A DNA stretch of 64,000 nt from DATJMJ01 sp035503915 (lineage in GTDB: Bacteria > Actinomycetota > Acidimicrobiia > Acidimicrobiales > Palsa-688): the NCBI GenBank assembly GCA_035503915.1, contig DATJSU010000021.1, positions 10,436 through 74,435 of the forward strand, given 5' to 3'. This document shows positions 41,904-50,662 of this stretch, one piece after another. The notes below the pieces were generated by a model. That model ran no database searches and was not told the DNA's origin. It saw only the letters and a list, made by a program, of their open reading frames with translations. Every line of letters starts with the position of its first letter. Positions within the stretch are counted from its first letter, which is position 1. A program made the position numbers and the translations under genes.

Positions 41904-44111
41904 ATGACAGGTGAGCGCTCGGCTGAGGGCCGACTGGGGGCCCCGTCGGCGGGCCGGTTGGAGGGCGCCCGTCCGGCGCTTGATGCCTTGCTGTGCCCTC
42001 ACGCGATCGCCGTCGTGGGTGCCAGTGCAAGCCTGGGCTCACTGGGCGGGCTGCTTTTCAGCAACCTGGCCGGCAGCGATTTTTCGGGCCACCTTATGCC
42101 GGTAAACCAGAAGCACCCGGTAGTGCAAGGGGTTACGGCTTACCCTGACTTGGCGTCGTGCCCCGTCGTGCCCGACTTGGCCGTGGTTTGTGTGCCCGCT
42201 CCGGGAGTAGCTGCCGTGGTCGTCGAAGCAGGTGAGCTCGGGGTCAAAACAGTGTGCGTGATCTCCGCCGGCTTCGCCGAAACCGGGCCGGCGGGCTCAG
42301 AACTACAAGAAGAACTGGTTGAGGTCGCAGCCAAAGGGGGTGTCCGTTTGGTTGGCCCCAACTGCACGGGGGTGCTCAGCGGGAGAGGCGGTCACCGTTT
42401 CAACGCGACCTTTGGCAGGACGGTCCCAGCTATTGGCGGCACTTGCCTGCTCAGCCAGTCGGGCGCGTTCGGCCTCGGTCTGCTCGAGCTCATGAATGCC
42501 CGCGACCTGGGTATTGCGAGCTTTGTTTCCGTGGGCAACATCGCTGACCTCGGGGTGGCTGAGCTTGTTTGGTACTGGGGGCAGGATCCTTTCACCGACC
42601 TCATCTTGCTCTACCTGGAATCGCTGACTGACGCAGGGACTTTCATCCGCGTGGCGCGCGAGGTCGGCGAGAGGGTGCCCGTGGTTGCTTTGAAAGCAGG
42701 CCGCACCAAGGCGGGGCGACGAGGTGCGGCGTCACACACGGCGGCGCTGAGCTCGGGAGAAGTCGCGATCGATGCTGTTTTTCGCCAAGCAGGGGTGCTC
42801 CGCGCGCAATCAGTGCGAGAAGTGCTCGATTTTGCAGAAATATCCCGCGGCCGCACCCGGCCACGAGGACCACGCGTGGGCATCGTCACCAATGGGGGTG
42901 GGTCGGGCGTCCTCGTCGCGGACGCATGCGAGGGCAACGGGTTGTCCGTGCCCGAGCTGAGCAAACCGACCGCTCAGTTGCTCAGCACCCTCCTCCCTCC
43001 AGAAGCAAGCGCAGCCAACCCAGTGGACATGATCGCGAGCGCAACCGCACGGCAGTACGGCGAAATAGTGCGGGCGCTCGGGGCTTCCCAGGAGGTCGAC
43101 TCGGTTGTTGTCGTGTTCAACGTCCCTGTCGTCACAAGCGCAGGAGAGGTTGCCGCCGAGCTGGTCGCTGCCCGGGCCGCGCTCGAAAGGGACGTCTCAC
43201 TTGTCGCAGTTTTCCTGAACGGGGAGGGGCCGCCGCCTTCGCTTCGCAAGGCCGGGATCCCGGGGTTTGTCTTTCCTGAGGATGCGGCCCGGGCCCTTGC
43301 CGGAGCTTCCGCCTGGTGCCGTGGTCGCGCGCCAGGCGACCAGGTCGGCGCTCCTGCGGGCCGTATTGTCTGTCCAGTTGGCCAAGAGGTGCGCCCCCCT
43401 GCAGCTCACCTGCTCCTGAACCGGGCGTCCGAACATGCTCATGAGGGTTGGTTGGCTAGTGCAGACGCCGAAGCGCTGCTGCAGTCCTTCGGGGTGGCGG
43501 TGCCGAGGTCGTACTTCGTTGGCAGCCCAAGCGCGGCCGCCGCGGCCCAGGCCGAGCTCGGCTGTCCGGTAGTTGTCAAGGTGGCTGGCGCCCTCCACAA
43601 GAGCGACGTGGGAGGGGTCCGGCTCGGGGTCAGCACGCCCGAAGGGGCCGCTGCGGCTGTCCGGTCAATCAGGGCGGGCCTGGAAGAAGCCGGGATAGCT
43701 CAGCTTGGCGAGGAAATGTTGGTGCAAGAGCAGGTTGTTGGTGGCCAGGAAATGATCGTAGGTATGGACCGCGACCATCTCCTCGGCCCGCTGGTGATGG
43801 TCGGATTTGGTGGGGCTCTCGTAGAGCTGCTCAACGATGTCGTAGTTCGTGTGCCGCCCTTTTCGGCCGACGAGATCGACGAAATGGTCTGCTCTCTCAA
43901 GGCATATCGACTATTGACGGGGTACAGGGGTGCCCCACCTCTCGACCTGGGAGCGCTGCATAGCACCATCCAAGCCGTTGCCTCCGTGGCGTTGGTATGC
44001 CCTGAGGTCGGCGAGGTAGACCTCAACCCGTTGGTCGTGCTGCGAAAAGGCGCAGTAGCTGTCGATGTGCGCGTCAGGTTGTGCCCGAAGGCCGTCTCGC
44101 GTGGGAGTTGA
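41904..44111 (+). CDS. ADP-forming acyl-CoA synthetase (acetate--CoA ligase, fused alpha-beta)
   Basis: The 735-residue enzyme has a CoA-binding domain (AIAVVGASASLGSLGGLL near residue 32), a succinyl-CoA-synthetase-like domain with the phosphoryl-carrying His278 in AASHTAALS, and a C-terminal ATP-grasp domain (about 500-730, with GCPVVVKVAGALHKSDVGGV and VDLNPLVV). It converts acyl-CoA, ADP and Pi to acid, CoA and ATP, or the reverse. Divergence from the ferredoxin-dependent 2-oxoacid oxidoreductase suggests that it harvests the acyl-CoA as ATP. Confidence 0.9.
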   Translation: MTGERSAEGRLGAPSAGRLEGARPALDALLCPHAIAVVGASASLGSLGGLLFSNLAGSDFSGHLMPVNQKHPVVQGVTAYPDLASCPVVPDLAVVCVPAPGVAAVVVEAGELGVKTVCVISAGFAETGPAGSELQEELVEVAAKGGVRLVGPNCTGVLSGRGGHRFNATFGRTVPAIGGTCLLSQSGAFGLGLLELMNARDLGIASFVSVGNIADLGVAELVWYWGQDPFTDLILLYLESLTDAGTFIRVAREVGERVPVVALKAGRTKAGRRGAASHTAALSSGEVAIDAVFRQAGVLRAQSVREVLDFAEISRGRTRPRGPRVGIVTNGGGSGVLVADACEGNGLSVPELSKPTAQLLSTLLPPEASAANPVDMIASATARQYGEIVRALGASQEVDSVVVVFNVPVVTSAGEVAAELVAARAALERDVSLVAVFLNGEGPPPSLRKAGIPGFVFPEDAARALAGASAWCRGRAPGDQVGAPAGRIVCPVGQEVRPPAAHLLLNRASEHAHEGWLASADAEALLQSFGVAVPRSYFVGSPSAAAAAQAELGCPVVVKVAGALHKSDVGGVRLGVSTPEGAAAAVRSIRAGLEEAGIAQLGEEMLVQEQVVGGQEMIVGMDRDHLLGPLVMVGFGGALVELLNDVVVRVPPFSADEIDEMVCSLKAYRLLTGYRGAPPLDLGALHSTIQAVASVALVCPEVGEVDLNPLVVLRKGAVAVDVRVRLCPKAVSRGS

Positions 44112-44249
44112 GCTTCTGCGTGGCGGCGGTGTCGCCCACCGACCTGGGTGCTCGCCCTGACCAGTTCGCACTGCGTAAAGGGCAAGGAGTTGGTTGAGGT
44201 TGCTCGAGCCGAGCCTGTCCGCCACCACATACCCGTTGCTCTTCGAGCG

Positions 44250-45131
44250 CTAGGAAAGGACCCGCTTGCGGAACTTCCTTATCCCCAGGTACATGAACAG
44301 GGCACAGAAGCCGGTGAGGACGGGGTAAACGACGTACAAGTGCATGTGTGAGATGTCTGTGAACGCCGCTCGCATCCCTTCGGTCACATAAATCAGGGGG
44401 TTGACCAGCACCACCGTCTGGAGCCAGTGGAACCCGCCGATCTTGACAGGTCGCAGCCTCGTCCATTGGTAGTAAGTGCCACCAAGGAAGGTAATGGGCA
44501 GGACGATGAAGCCGAACATCAGCCCAATGTTGCGAGGTTCGAACACGCAGCCCATCAATAAGCCCAGTGAACTGAACGCGATACAGGTGAGCGGTAACAA
44601 GGTGAGGACGATCGCCCATTTGATATTGAAGACGGGATGGACGCCCCTTGCGTGGACGACCGCGGCGATCGGGAACACGATCGCCGCGGCAATGAGCCCC
44701 TGGACCACGCCGGAAAGCACCTTGCTCACGGCGACGAGCCAGACCGGGCAGGGTGCCTGCACGCGGTCTTCGATCTCCCTCGTGAAACCGAACTCCGTGG
44801 CCAGGGTGAGCGCCACCGACTGAACTCCTTGGAACATTATCGAGATACCAACGACGCCTGGTACGAGCACCGTGGCGAAAGCCGCCGACCCGCCAGAGCC
44901 TCCTCCTACCGATTGCCCGATCTTCGGGAAGACGAAAAGGAAAACAAAGACCAGGAGGAAAGGCTGGATCAACGTTCGCAGCACGAACTCGACGAGATGT
45001 TTGCGCATCACGGCCAGGTCTCTCAAGATCAAGCCCGCCAACGCGGCCCGGCTCGACGCCGCCGCGGAGCGAAGGACCTGTGGACGGGCGTGGGCCGGCG
45101 CGTTTACCGCCATAGGGCTTGCGACAGCCAT
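44250..45131 (-). CDS. ABC-2 type exporter permease (DrrB-like)
   Basis: The 293-residue membrane protein has six helices and the ABC-2 pattern: TLATEFGFTREIEDRVQAPC (coupling helix region), FGFIVLPITFLGGTYYQW and VNPLIYVTEGMRA. It pairs with the DrrA-like ATPase gene upstream on the same strand (61 bp away) and would export a drug, lipid or glycan. Its 3' end converges on the acyl-CoA synthetase gene across 138 bp with no clear hairpin. Confidence 0.88.
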   Translation of the reverse strand: MAVASPMAVNAPAHARPQVLRSAAASSRAALAGLILRDLAVMRKHLVEFVLRTLIQPFLLVFVFLFVFPKIGQSVGGGSGGSAAFATVLVPGVVGISIMFQGVQSVALTLATEFGFTREIEDRVQAPCPVWLVAVSKVLSGVVQGLIAAAIVFPIAAVVHARGVHPVFNIKWAIVLTLLPLTCIAFSSLGLLMGCVFEPRNIGLMFGFIVLPITFLGGTYYQWTRLRPVKIGGFHWLQTVVLVNPLIYVTEGMRAAFTDISHMHLYVVYPVLTGFCALFMYLGIRKFRKRVLS

Positions 45132-45192
45132 CAGTTGCCTGACTTTTTCTGCGGAGCGGGCACAGTTTGTCTCTCACGTCCAGTGTTCGCCA

Positions 45193-46182
45193 TCAGTCGC
45201 GCAGGTCCTTCCCGGTGAGGTTGATAAAGACGGTCTCCAAGCTCGGCTCTGCAACCGAGAGGTCTGCCAGCTCGACGTCGTTTGCTTCCGCGGCTGCGAC
45301 AACTTGAGGGAGCAGGCCCGCCGTCCGCTTGACGTGGAGCTCGATCGCCCCCTCCGTCAAGCGTTTTCGCGTCACTCCCTCGAGCTTGGCGAAGGCTTTG
45401 CCCAGCAGCTCTGGAGCCGCCAGCGCTCTGACAGTGACGATGGTGTCGGCCCCGACCGTCGACTTCAGCTCCGAAGGGGTGCCCAGTGCAAGGATCCGGC
45501 CGTGGTCCATTATCGCTACCCGGTCACAGAGCTTGTCCGCTTCTTCCATGTAGTGGGTCGTGAGGAGGATCGTTTGGCCCTCTCGGTTCAGCTCACCCAA
45601 TATCTCCCACAACGCGAGCCGGCTCTGTGGGTCGAGCCCTGCGGTCGGTTCATCCATGAAGAGCACCGCTGGGTGATGGGCCATGGACCGGGCGACCATG
45701 AGGCGTTGGGCCATCCCACCGGAAAGCGCGTAAACAGACGCTTTTGCCCATCGAGTGAGGTGGAACTGGTCGAGAAGGCGGTCCGCTTCGGCACGGCTGG
45801 CATGAGATGACATGCCGAAGAGCCGCCCGTGGAAATAAAGGTTCTCCCAGACGGTGAGCTGGCGGTCGAGCGTGTTCTGTTGGGAGACGACGCCTATCAG
45901 CTGTTTCACCTTAACGGGGTGAGCGATGACGTCCACGCCCCCAACGAAGGCGGAGCCCGAGGTCGGGATGACACGCGTCGTCAACATCCCGGCGGTGGTC
46001 GTTTTGCCTGCCCCGTTGGGCCCGAGGAGCCCGAAAATCTCTCCAGCCGTCACCACCAGGTCGAGAGCGTCAACGGCCTTGAAGTCTGTCCCAGGATAGA
46101 TCTTTGTCAACCCGGCGGTCTTGATCATCTCCAGACCGGTCAGGCCGCCGCCGGTCGGCGGGTGCTTTCCGTCGAGGCTCAT
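45193..46182 (-). CDS. ABC exporter ATPase (DrrA/CcmA-like)
   Basis: The 329-residue ATPase shows Walker A GPNGAGKTTTAGML, Q-loop SQQNTLDRQLTVWENL, signature ALSGGMAQR and Walker B AVLFMDEPTAGLD, followed by the daunorubicin-type C-terminal domain (about 240-325, with SLETVFINLTGKDLRD). ATG 46182 follows GGAGGGGGT; the longer frame to 46287 has no ribosome site and overlaps the end of the GGDEF gene. It energises the adjacent ABC-2 permease. Confidence 0.9.
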   Translation of the reverse strand: MSLDGKHPPTGGGLTGLEMIKTAGLTKIYPGTDFKAVDALDLVVTAGEIFGLLGPNGAGKTTTAGMLTTRVIPTSGSAFVGGVDVIAHPVKVKQLIGVVSQQNTLDRQLTVWENLYFHGRLFGMSSHASRAEADRLLDQFHLTRWAKASVYALSGGMAQRLMVARSMAHHPAVLFMDEPTAGLDPQSRLALWEILGELNREGQTILLTTHYMEEADKLCDRVAIMDHGRILALGTPSELKSTVGADTIVTVRALAAPELLGKAFAKLEGVTRKRLTEGAIELHVKRTAGLLPQVVAAAEANDVELADLSVAEPSLETVFINLTGKDLRD

Positions 46183-46283
46183 ACCCCCTCCACATTTCAC
46201 CGATAAGCCAAACTTAGCCCCGAGGCCCCGGTTAAGGCCGCTGTCGTTCTTGCCGACTTCGAGGTTACCGAGGACCAGAGAGC

Positions 46284-47588
46284 TCACCTGCTCGCGCTGA
46301 GCAGGCGAGAGAAGATCACCGGTAAACCGTTGCCCTGTCGCTTTGACTCGTACATCGCGGCGTCGGCGCGGGCGACAAGCTCGTCTGCAGTCACCTCGTC
46401 CTCGGGGTAGCAGGCCCCAATGCTGGCCCGAACACTGACAACCTCGCCCTCCAGGTCCACCGGCTCTTCCAAGCGTTCGCGGGCCCGCTCCGCTACTGCA
46501 AGCAGCTCAGCGGGGCCGGAAAGGCCAAGGCAGAGCAGGAGGAACTCGTCGCCCCCTAGGCGGCCCGCGACATCGTCCCTCCTGACGCATGACGCAAGCC
46601 GTTCTCCCACACAAGCGAGAAGCCGGTCGCCAGCAGCGTGCCCTAGCCTGTCATTGACGGGCTTGAAACCGTCCAGGTCGACGAAGATAGCACCGGTCCG
46701 GCCGGCCCCTGGCCGAGCGAGCGCAGCCTCGACTGCGTTCATAGTCGAGGCACGGTTAAAACACCGCGTGAGCGGGTCAAAAGTCGCCCTGTTCTCGAGC
46801 TCTTTGCGCATCTGAGCAGCCTCGGTGACATCTTCGAGGCAAATGAGCACCAGCGTCTCTTCGCCCTCGCCGCTCATCCGCATAATGCTTGTTGCGCAGT
46901 GGCGCTCCTCGGCCCCATGGGCGTAATTGAAGGCAATTTCCAGCCTTCTTTCCGCCCCCGTTCGCACGGCGTCGGCAAAAGCCGCCTCGAGCGCGAGCCG
47001 TTGGGCGTCGGGAAAAACTTGGGTCAGGCTGTCGAAGTCCTCTGTCGACATGTCCGGGCCGAGGATTTCTGAAGCACGAGTATTGGCGTAAATGATAACG
47101 CCACCATCACCCAGTTGGACCAGGCCAACAGGGACCGACTCGGCAAGCCGGCGGAAGAGCTCCTCGCGCCGGTGGAGGGCTTCGTAGGCTGCCATTTCGT
47201 CAGAGATGTCGGTGAGCTGGGTGAGCACCTGCACGTGGCCGCGGTCATCGGGCCCGGAGTACGCGTGCTCGCACTCGACCCACAGCCAGGTGCCGTCCGC
47301 ACAGCGGTGCCTCACGCGGGCCCGCGCGCTTTCCCTGTCGGCCAGGAACTGGTCCCAGCTGGCTAATGCCACTCTCAGGTCGTCAGGGTGGTAAAACTCG
47401 ACCGACCTTGCCCCCACCAGATGTTCAGGGCCCCACCCGAGCATCGGGCTGACCCGGGCGTCGACCGACCTGATGACGCCGTTGGTGTCCTTCAGGAGCG
47501 TCGCAGTCCGGGGGCGGCGGGGCTCGGGCCACACGTCGGTCCCTGACGGGCTCTCGGCAGCGGGTTGGGGCCGTTCGTCCTGCCTCAC
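46284..47588 (-). CDS. PAS-PAS-GGDEF diguanylate cyclase
   Basis: The 434-residue soluble protein has two PAS folds (about 30-135 and 143-260) and a GGDEF domain (about 265-425). The active site GGDEF is intact (RLGGDEFLLL) and the product-inhibition site RxxD is present five residues before it (RRDD). It should make cyclic di-GMP under control of a ligand or redox signal sensed by the PAS parts. There is no membrane segment. GTG start. Neighbours do not reveal the target process. Confidence 0.9.
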   Translation of the reverse strand: MRQDERPQPAAESPSGTDVWPEPRRPRTATLLKDTNGVIRSVDARVSPMLGWGPEHLVGARSVEFYHPDDLRVALASWDQFLADRESARARVRHRCADGTWLWVECEHAYSGPDDRGHVQVLTQLTDISDEMAAYEALHRREELFRRLAESVPVGLVQLGDGGVIIYANTRASEILGPDMSTEDFDSLTQVFPDAQRLALEAAFADAVRTGAERRLEIAFNYAHGAEERHCATSIMRMSGEGEETLVLICLEDVTEAAQMRKELENRATFDPLTRCFNRASTMNAVEAALARPGAGRTGAIFVDLDGFKPVNDRLGHAAGDRLLACVGERLASCVRRDDVAGRLGGDEFLLLCLGLSGPAELLAVAERARERLEEPVDLEGEVVSVRASIGACYPEDEVTADELVARADAAMYESKRQGNGLPVIFSRLLSASR

Positions 47589-47595
47589 GCTGCCA

Positions 47596-47976
47596 TTATC
47601 GGCAGGTCATGGCGCCACCTGTGGCTAGGGGGCGTCGGGACTTGCCCGTGGAAGCATGGTCCTGCCCACGCGCCCGCCGCGTCGGCCGGTCGGTCTTGCT
47701 GTAAACGAGCACGTCGAGGACCTCTCCGATGGTGCGTTCTCGCCCGATGCTTTCTGGCAGCGGGAGGTGGGCTTGGATCTGGTAGCGGTTGCGGCGGCCG
47801 TCGGTGTCCTTGTCCTTGACCACGTAGCCGGCCGCGGCCAGGTCGGTCACGATCGCGTAGGCGCTGCGCTCGGTGATCCCTACCGCGGCGGCGATGTCGC
47901 GCAAACGAACCCCGGGGTCGTGAGCGATGCAAACCAGGACCCGCGCATGGTTGGTGAGGAAGCTCCACTCCGTCAT
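47596..47976 (-). CDS. Winged-helix (ArsR/MarR-like) DNA-binding protein
   Basis: The 126-residue protein begins MTEWSFLTNHARVLVCIAHD and has a clear helix-turn-helix (VRLRDIAAAVGITERSAYAI, about residues 23-43) with the wing VKDKDTDGRRNRYQI. The tail after residue 75 is charged. Such small regulators act as dimers. It is divergent from the hsp20 gene, whose promoter lies in the shared 135-bp gap, so it may control that gene or itself. Confidence 0.8.
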   Translation of the reverse strand: MTEWSFLTNHARVLVCIAHDPGVRLRDIAAAVGITERSAYAIVTDLAAAGYVVKDKDTDGRRNRYQIQAHLPLPESIGRERTIGEVLDVLVYSKTDRPTRRARGQDHASTGKSRRPLATGGAMTCR

Positions 47977-48011
47977 GAGAAGTCATCTTACCAAATATTT
48001 CTAGAACCAAC

Positions 48012-48040
48012 TTGCTAGTACCTACAGACTAGGGTATGAT
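48012..48040 (+). promoter_or_regulatory. Promoter of the hsp20 gene
   Basis: TTGCTA (48012-48017) and TATGAT (48035-48040) are separated by 17 bp, about 70 bp before the ATG at 48112. The spacer contains CTAGTACC-TACAGACTAG, a short inverted CTAG pair that could be a regulator site. Confidence 0.6.
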
Positions 48041-48111
48041 GACCCCCAGACGTCCGAGGCGCGGTGGTCCTGGATCACCGGTTGTTCGAGCGCCGATGAA
48101 AGGACGTAACA

Positions 48112-48549
48112 ATGTTGATGCGCTTTGAACCCTTCGGCGGCCTCGACCGGCTTACCGAGGAGATGCTCAGCGAACGTCGGGCCCGCAAGGTCCCAGTGGA
48201 CGCCTACCGCCGAGGCAACGAGCTCAAGGTCGAGCTCGACTTGCCCGGTGCAGATCCTGGCTCGATCGAGCTGACCGCCGATCACGACGTCCTCAGCGTG
48301 CGGGCTACGCGCACTGCGCACCGGGGCGAGACTGACGAGGTCGAAATAGCCGAGCGGGGCCACGGCCAGTTCGGCCGCCAGCTGTTCCTCGGCGAAAGCT
48401 TGGACCGTGACCACATCACCGCCATCTACCACGACGGTGTGCTTACGGTCACCATCCCAGTAGCCCAGCAAGCAAAAGCCCGCAAGATCGAAGTGACCCA
48501 CGTAGGAAGCGTGGCCCAGGCTGTCGAGGCAGCCTCCATCAGCGTCTGA
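48112..48549 (+). CDS. Small heat-shock protein, Hsp20/alpha-crystallin family
   Basis: The 145-residue holdase chaperone begins MLMRFEPFGGLDRLTEEML. Its alpha-crystallin domain spans about residues 28-120: VPVDAYRRGNELKVELDLPG, FGRQLFLGESLDRDHITAIY and the DGVLTVTIPVA closing strand. It would bind unfolding proteins as an oligomer. The C-terminal IxI-type segment is weak (ARKIEV). A good promoter lies upstream; no CIRCE or canonical HAIR element was found. Confidence 0.93.
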   Translation: MLMRFEPFGGLDRLTEEMLSERRARKVPVDAYRRGNELKVELDLPGADPGSIELTADHDVLSVRATRTAHRGETDEVEIAERGHGQFGRQLFLGESLDRDHITAIYHDGVLTVTIPVAQQAKARKIEVTHVGSVAQAVEAASISV

Positions 48550-48863
48550 GCCCGGCCCGGGAGGGACCGCACCAAGTGGTCACCGCTCGGGCCCCACCAG
48601 GCCGTCACCAGTACCAGTCGCTCGACTTTAGAACCGGCCCAATGCCAGGCTGCGCCAAGGCTGCGCCTGCGACGAGGCGGTCCCCACCCGTGCGAGCGGG
48701 GACGGTGACGAGCAAAGAGCCTTACATGGCAAATGGCAAAAGGGCGACCCACATGGGTTGCCCTTTTGCCGTCGCTGGTTCCACGTTCGGTTTTCGGCGC
48801 GTGGCGTGGTACTGAACGGAGGTTTGTTGCGGCCATGCCGGGTGTACTGTTCGCTTCGCGATT
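48550..48863. other. 314-bp gap with several inverted and direct repeats
   Basis: No gene is supported between hsp20 and the secreted protein. The gap holds a direct repeat GGCTGCGCC (48648-48656 and 48659-48667), an inverted repeat GTCCCC/GGGGAC (48680-48685, 48698-48703) and the large hairpin listed separately. Confidence 0.6.
48735..48770. terminator. 16-bp stem hairpin
   Basis: GGCAAAAGGGCGACCC (48735-48750) pairs with GGGTTGCCCTTTTGCC (48755-48770) with one G-T wobble and an ACAT loop. It is symmetric, so it could stop transcripts from both sides. No U-tract follows on the plus strand. Confidence 0.6.
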
Positions 48864-49328
48864 ATGAACTCCGAGCGGCACGGCGCAAGAGCGGCCGCGA
48901 CAGCGCGTGTTGCGGCCACCCTCGCGTGCCTGAGCGCGATGGCGCTGACCGTACCGGCCGCGGCGTCGACCGTCCGTGGCACCAAGTCCGTCCCCGCTGT
49001 CGAAGACTGCGGGCTCGGCCAACCCGAAGTCAAGCCCGCTTCTCTCCTAATTGCCTGCGCCGACGCAAACGCTCTGGGCAATCACCTCGTTTGGTCGAAA
49101 TGGGGGCCCAGCGCCGCCTACGCGACCGGCACATTCACCTGGAACCTCTGCGTCCCCTACTGCGCAGCGAGCAACAAGTGGGGCAAGGCGGCGGCCAACT
49201 TCGCTCTTGGGAAGCTGGTCGACACCAACCGCGGTTGGTTGTACGGGTTGCTCGTCGTGCACATCACCGGCAAAGTGCCGTCGTACGTGGCGCGGGCCCA
49301 GACCGTGAGCGAGGCCCCCAGGCGCTAG
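48864..49328 (+). CDS. Secreted cysteine-containing protein of unknown function
   Basis: The 154-residue protein has a signal peptide (about residues 8-35, ending VPAAAS). The mature domain has ACADANALGNHLVWSKWG, YATGTFTWNLCVPYCAASNK and a C-terminal strand region. Four cysteines (one near residue 49, then ACAD, LCVPYC) suggest two disulfides. Proteins with the pattern laC-D-n--l--l-W--W and N-C-P-CA are frequent in Actinobacteria and have no assigned role. It converges on the MFS gene. Confidence 0.7.
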   Translation: MNSERHGARAAATARVAATLACLSAMALTVPAAASTVRGTKSVPAVEDCGLGQPEVKPASLLIACADANALGNHLVWSKWGPSAAYATGTFTWNLCVPYCAASNKWGKAAANFALGKLVDTNRGWLYGLLVVHITGKVPSYVARAQTVSEAPRR

Positions 49329-49381
49329 GGCACTAGATGGCGTGGGAGAGGGGACCACCCCTCGTTCGGTCGTCGTTCATC

Positions 49382-50662
49382 TCACGCGGCCTTCGCGGTC
49401 GGGCTCGGCACCGGCAAAGCCGCCGCGGCACCTCCATCTGTGTGCCGCCGGTGGCGGCGAGCGAGCACCACGCCAGCAGCGACCGCGACGAAGCAGGAAG
49501 AGGCGCCCACCAGGAGACCGACCCGAGGCTCGGACTCGGAGATCACCCAGCCGATAACGGGGCCGCCCACCGGCGTCGTGCCCTGGAACGCGAGCTGCCA
49601 GAGCGAGAGGGCCCGCCCCCGCATTGTCGGCTTCGAGCTGAGCTGAATGGTCGAATTGCCGACCGATACGAAAGATACGCTGCCCCACCCGACAAACAGA
49701 AGCCCCAAGTAGGCAAAGAGGAGGGACGGCGCGAGCGCAGTGAAAAGGATGGCCAGCCCGAACCCGGCGGCGCCGAAGAGCACGGGCCGCACCCCTGTCC
49801 GGCCCCGGGCCGCGGTGACGAGCCCTCCGACGACTGCCCCGGTGCCCATGAAGGCGGTCATGAAACCGTAGGCCTCGGAGCCTCCGTGGAATGTGCGGGT
49901 GGCGAAAACGGGGAGGCTCACGGTGAACTCGTAGGCCAGCGTGCCGATCAGGCCCATCATCATCAGCGGTACCGCGATTTCTGTGGTGCGGGCCGCGTAG
50001 GAGAGCCCCTCGCGGAGCTGGCCCTGGGCTCTCGGCTCCGGCGGGCTCGGCCGGAGGGTGTTCTTGTTCATAATGAGGAGGGAGGTCACAACGGCCACGA
50101 AGCTCGCGGCGTTGAGGAGGAAGCAGATCCCGTCCCCGACGGTGGCGATCAGCACGCCAGCGATCGCCGGGCCGATGGCACGGGCGCCGTTGGCCATGAC
50201 CGAGTTCAACGTGACTGCGTTGCGTAGGTTGTCACGGCCCACCATCTCCCTAATGAACGCCTGGCGGGAGGGGTTCTCGAAGACGTTGTTGAGGCCGAGC
50301 ACCACGGCTAGGACGCAGACCTGCCACAGCCTGGCCACACCGAGGACTACGAGGAGCCCGAGCGCCAACGCCTGGAGCCCCATCAGGGTCTGGAGGACTA
50401 CCATCATCTTGCGTTTGTCCACGCGGTCGGCGATGACGCCCCCGTAAGGAGCGAGCAGCAGGACCGGGAACGCCTGGATGGCAACGACCATCCCTAGGTC
50501 AGTGACCGAGTGAGTGAGCTCCAGCACGAGCCAGGCCTGAGCAGTCGTCTGCATCCAGGTGCCGATGAGGGAGATCGATTGGCCGGTGAAATAGAGACGG
50601 TAGTTGGGGACTTTGAGCGAAGCGAAGGTACGCCGGCCGAGGCCCAACAGGAGGCCCTTCAT
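49382..50662 (-). CDS. MFS exporter, EntS/MFS_3-like
   Basis: The 426-residue protein has about twelve helices. Its start SLKVPNYRLYFTGQSISLIG with TWMQTTAQAWLVLELT and the loop YGGVIADRVDKRKMM are typical of the MFS_3 group (EntS-like), which exports siderophores, macrolides and related compounds. The ATG overlaps the stop of the upstream MarR gene (ATGA), so the two form a regulator-exporter operon. Confidence 0.88.
   Translation of the reverse strand: MKGLLLGLGRRTFASLKVPNYRLYFTGQSISLIGTWMQTTAQAWLVLELTHSVTDLGMVVAIQAFPVLLLAPYGGVIADRVDKRKMMVVLQTLMGLQALALGLLVVLGVARLWQVCVLAVVLGLNNVFENPSRQAFIREMVGRDNLRNAVTLNSVMANGARAIGPAIAGVLIATVGDGICFLLNAASFVAVVTSLLIMNKNTLRPSPPEPRAQGQLREGLSYAARTTEIAVPLMMMGLIGTLAYEFTVSLPVFATRTFHGGSEAYGFMTAFMGTGAVVGGLVTAARGRTGVRPVLFGAAGFGLAILFTALAPSLLFAYLGLLFVGWGSVSFVSVGNSTIQLSSKPTMRGRALSLWQLAFQGTTPVGGPVIGWVISESEPRVGLLVGASSCFVAVAAGVVLARRHRRHTDGGAAAALPVPSPTAKAA

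Noticed and set aside
48576..48815. 80-codon plus-strand frame after hsp20
   Set aside because: It runs through the large hairpin, lacks a ribosome site and resembles no protein.
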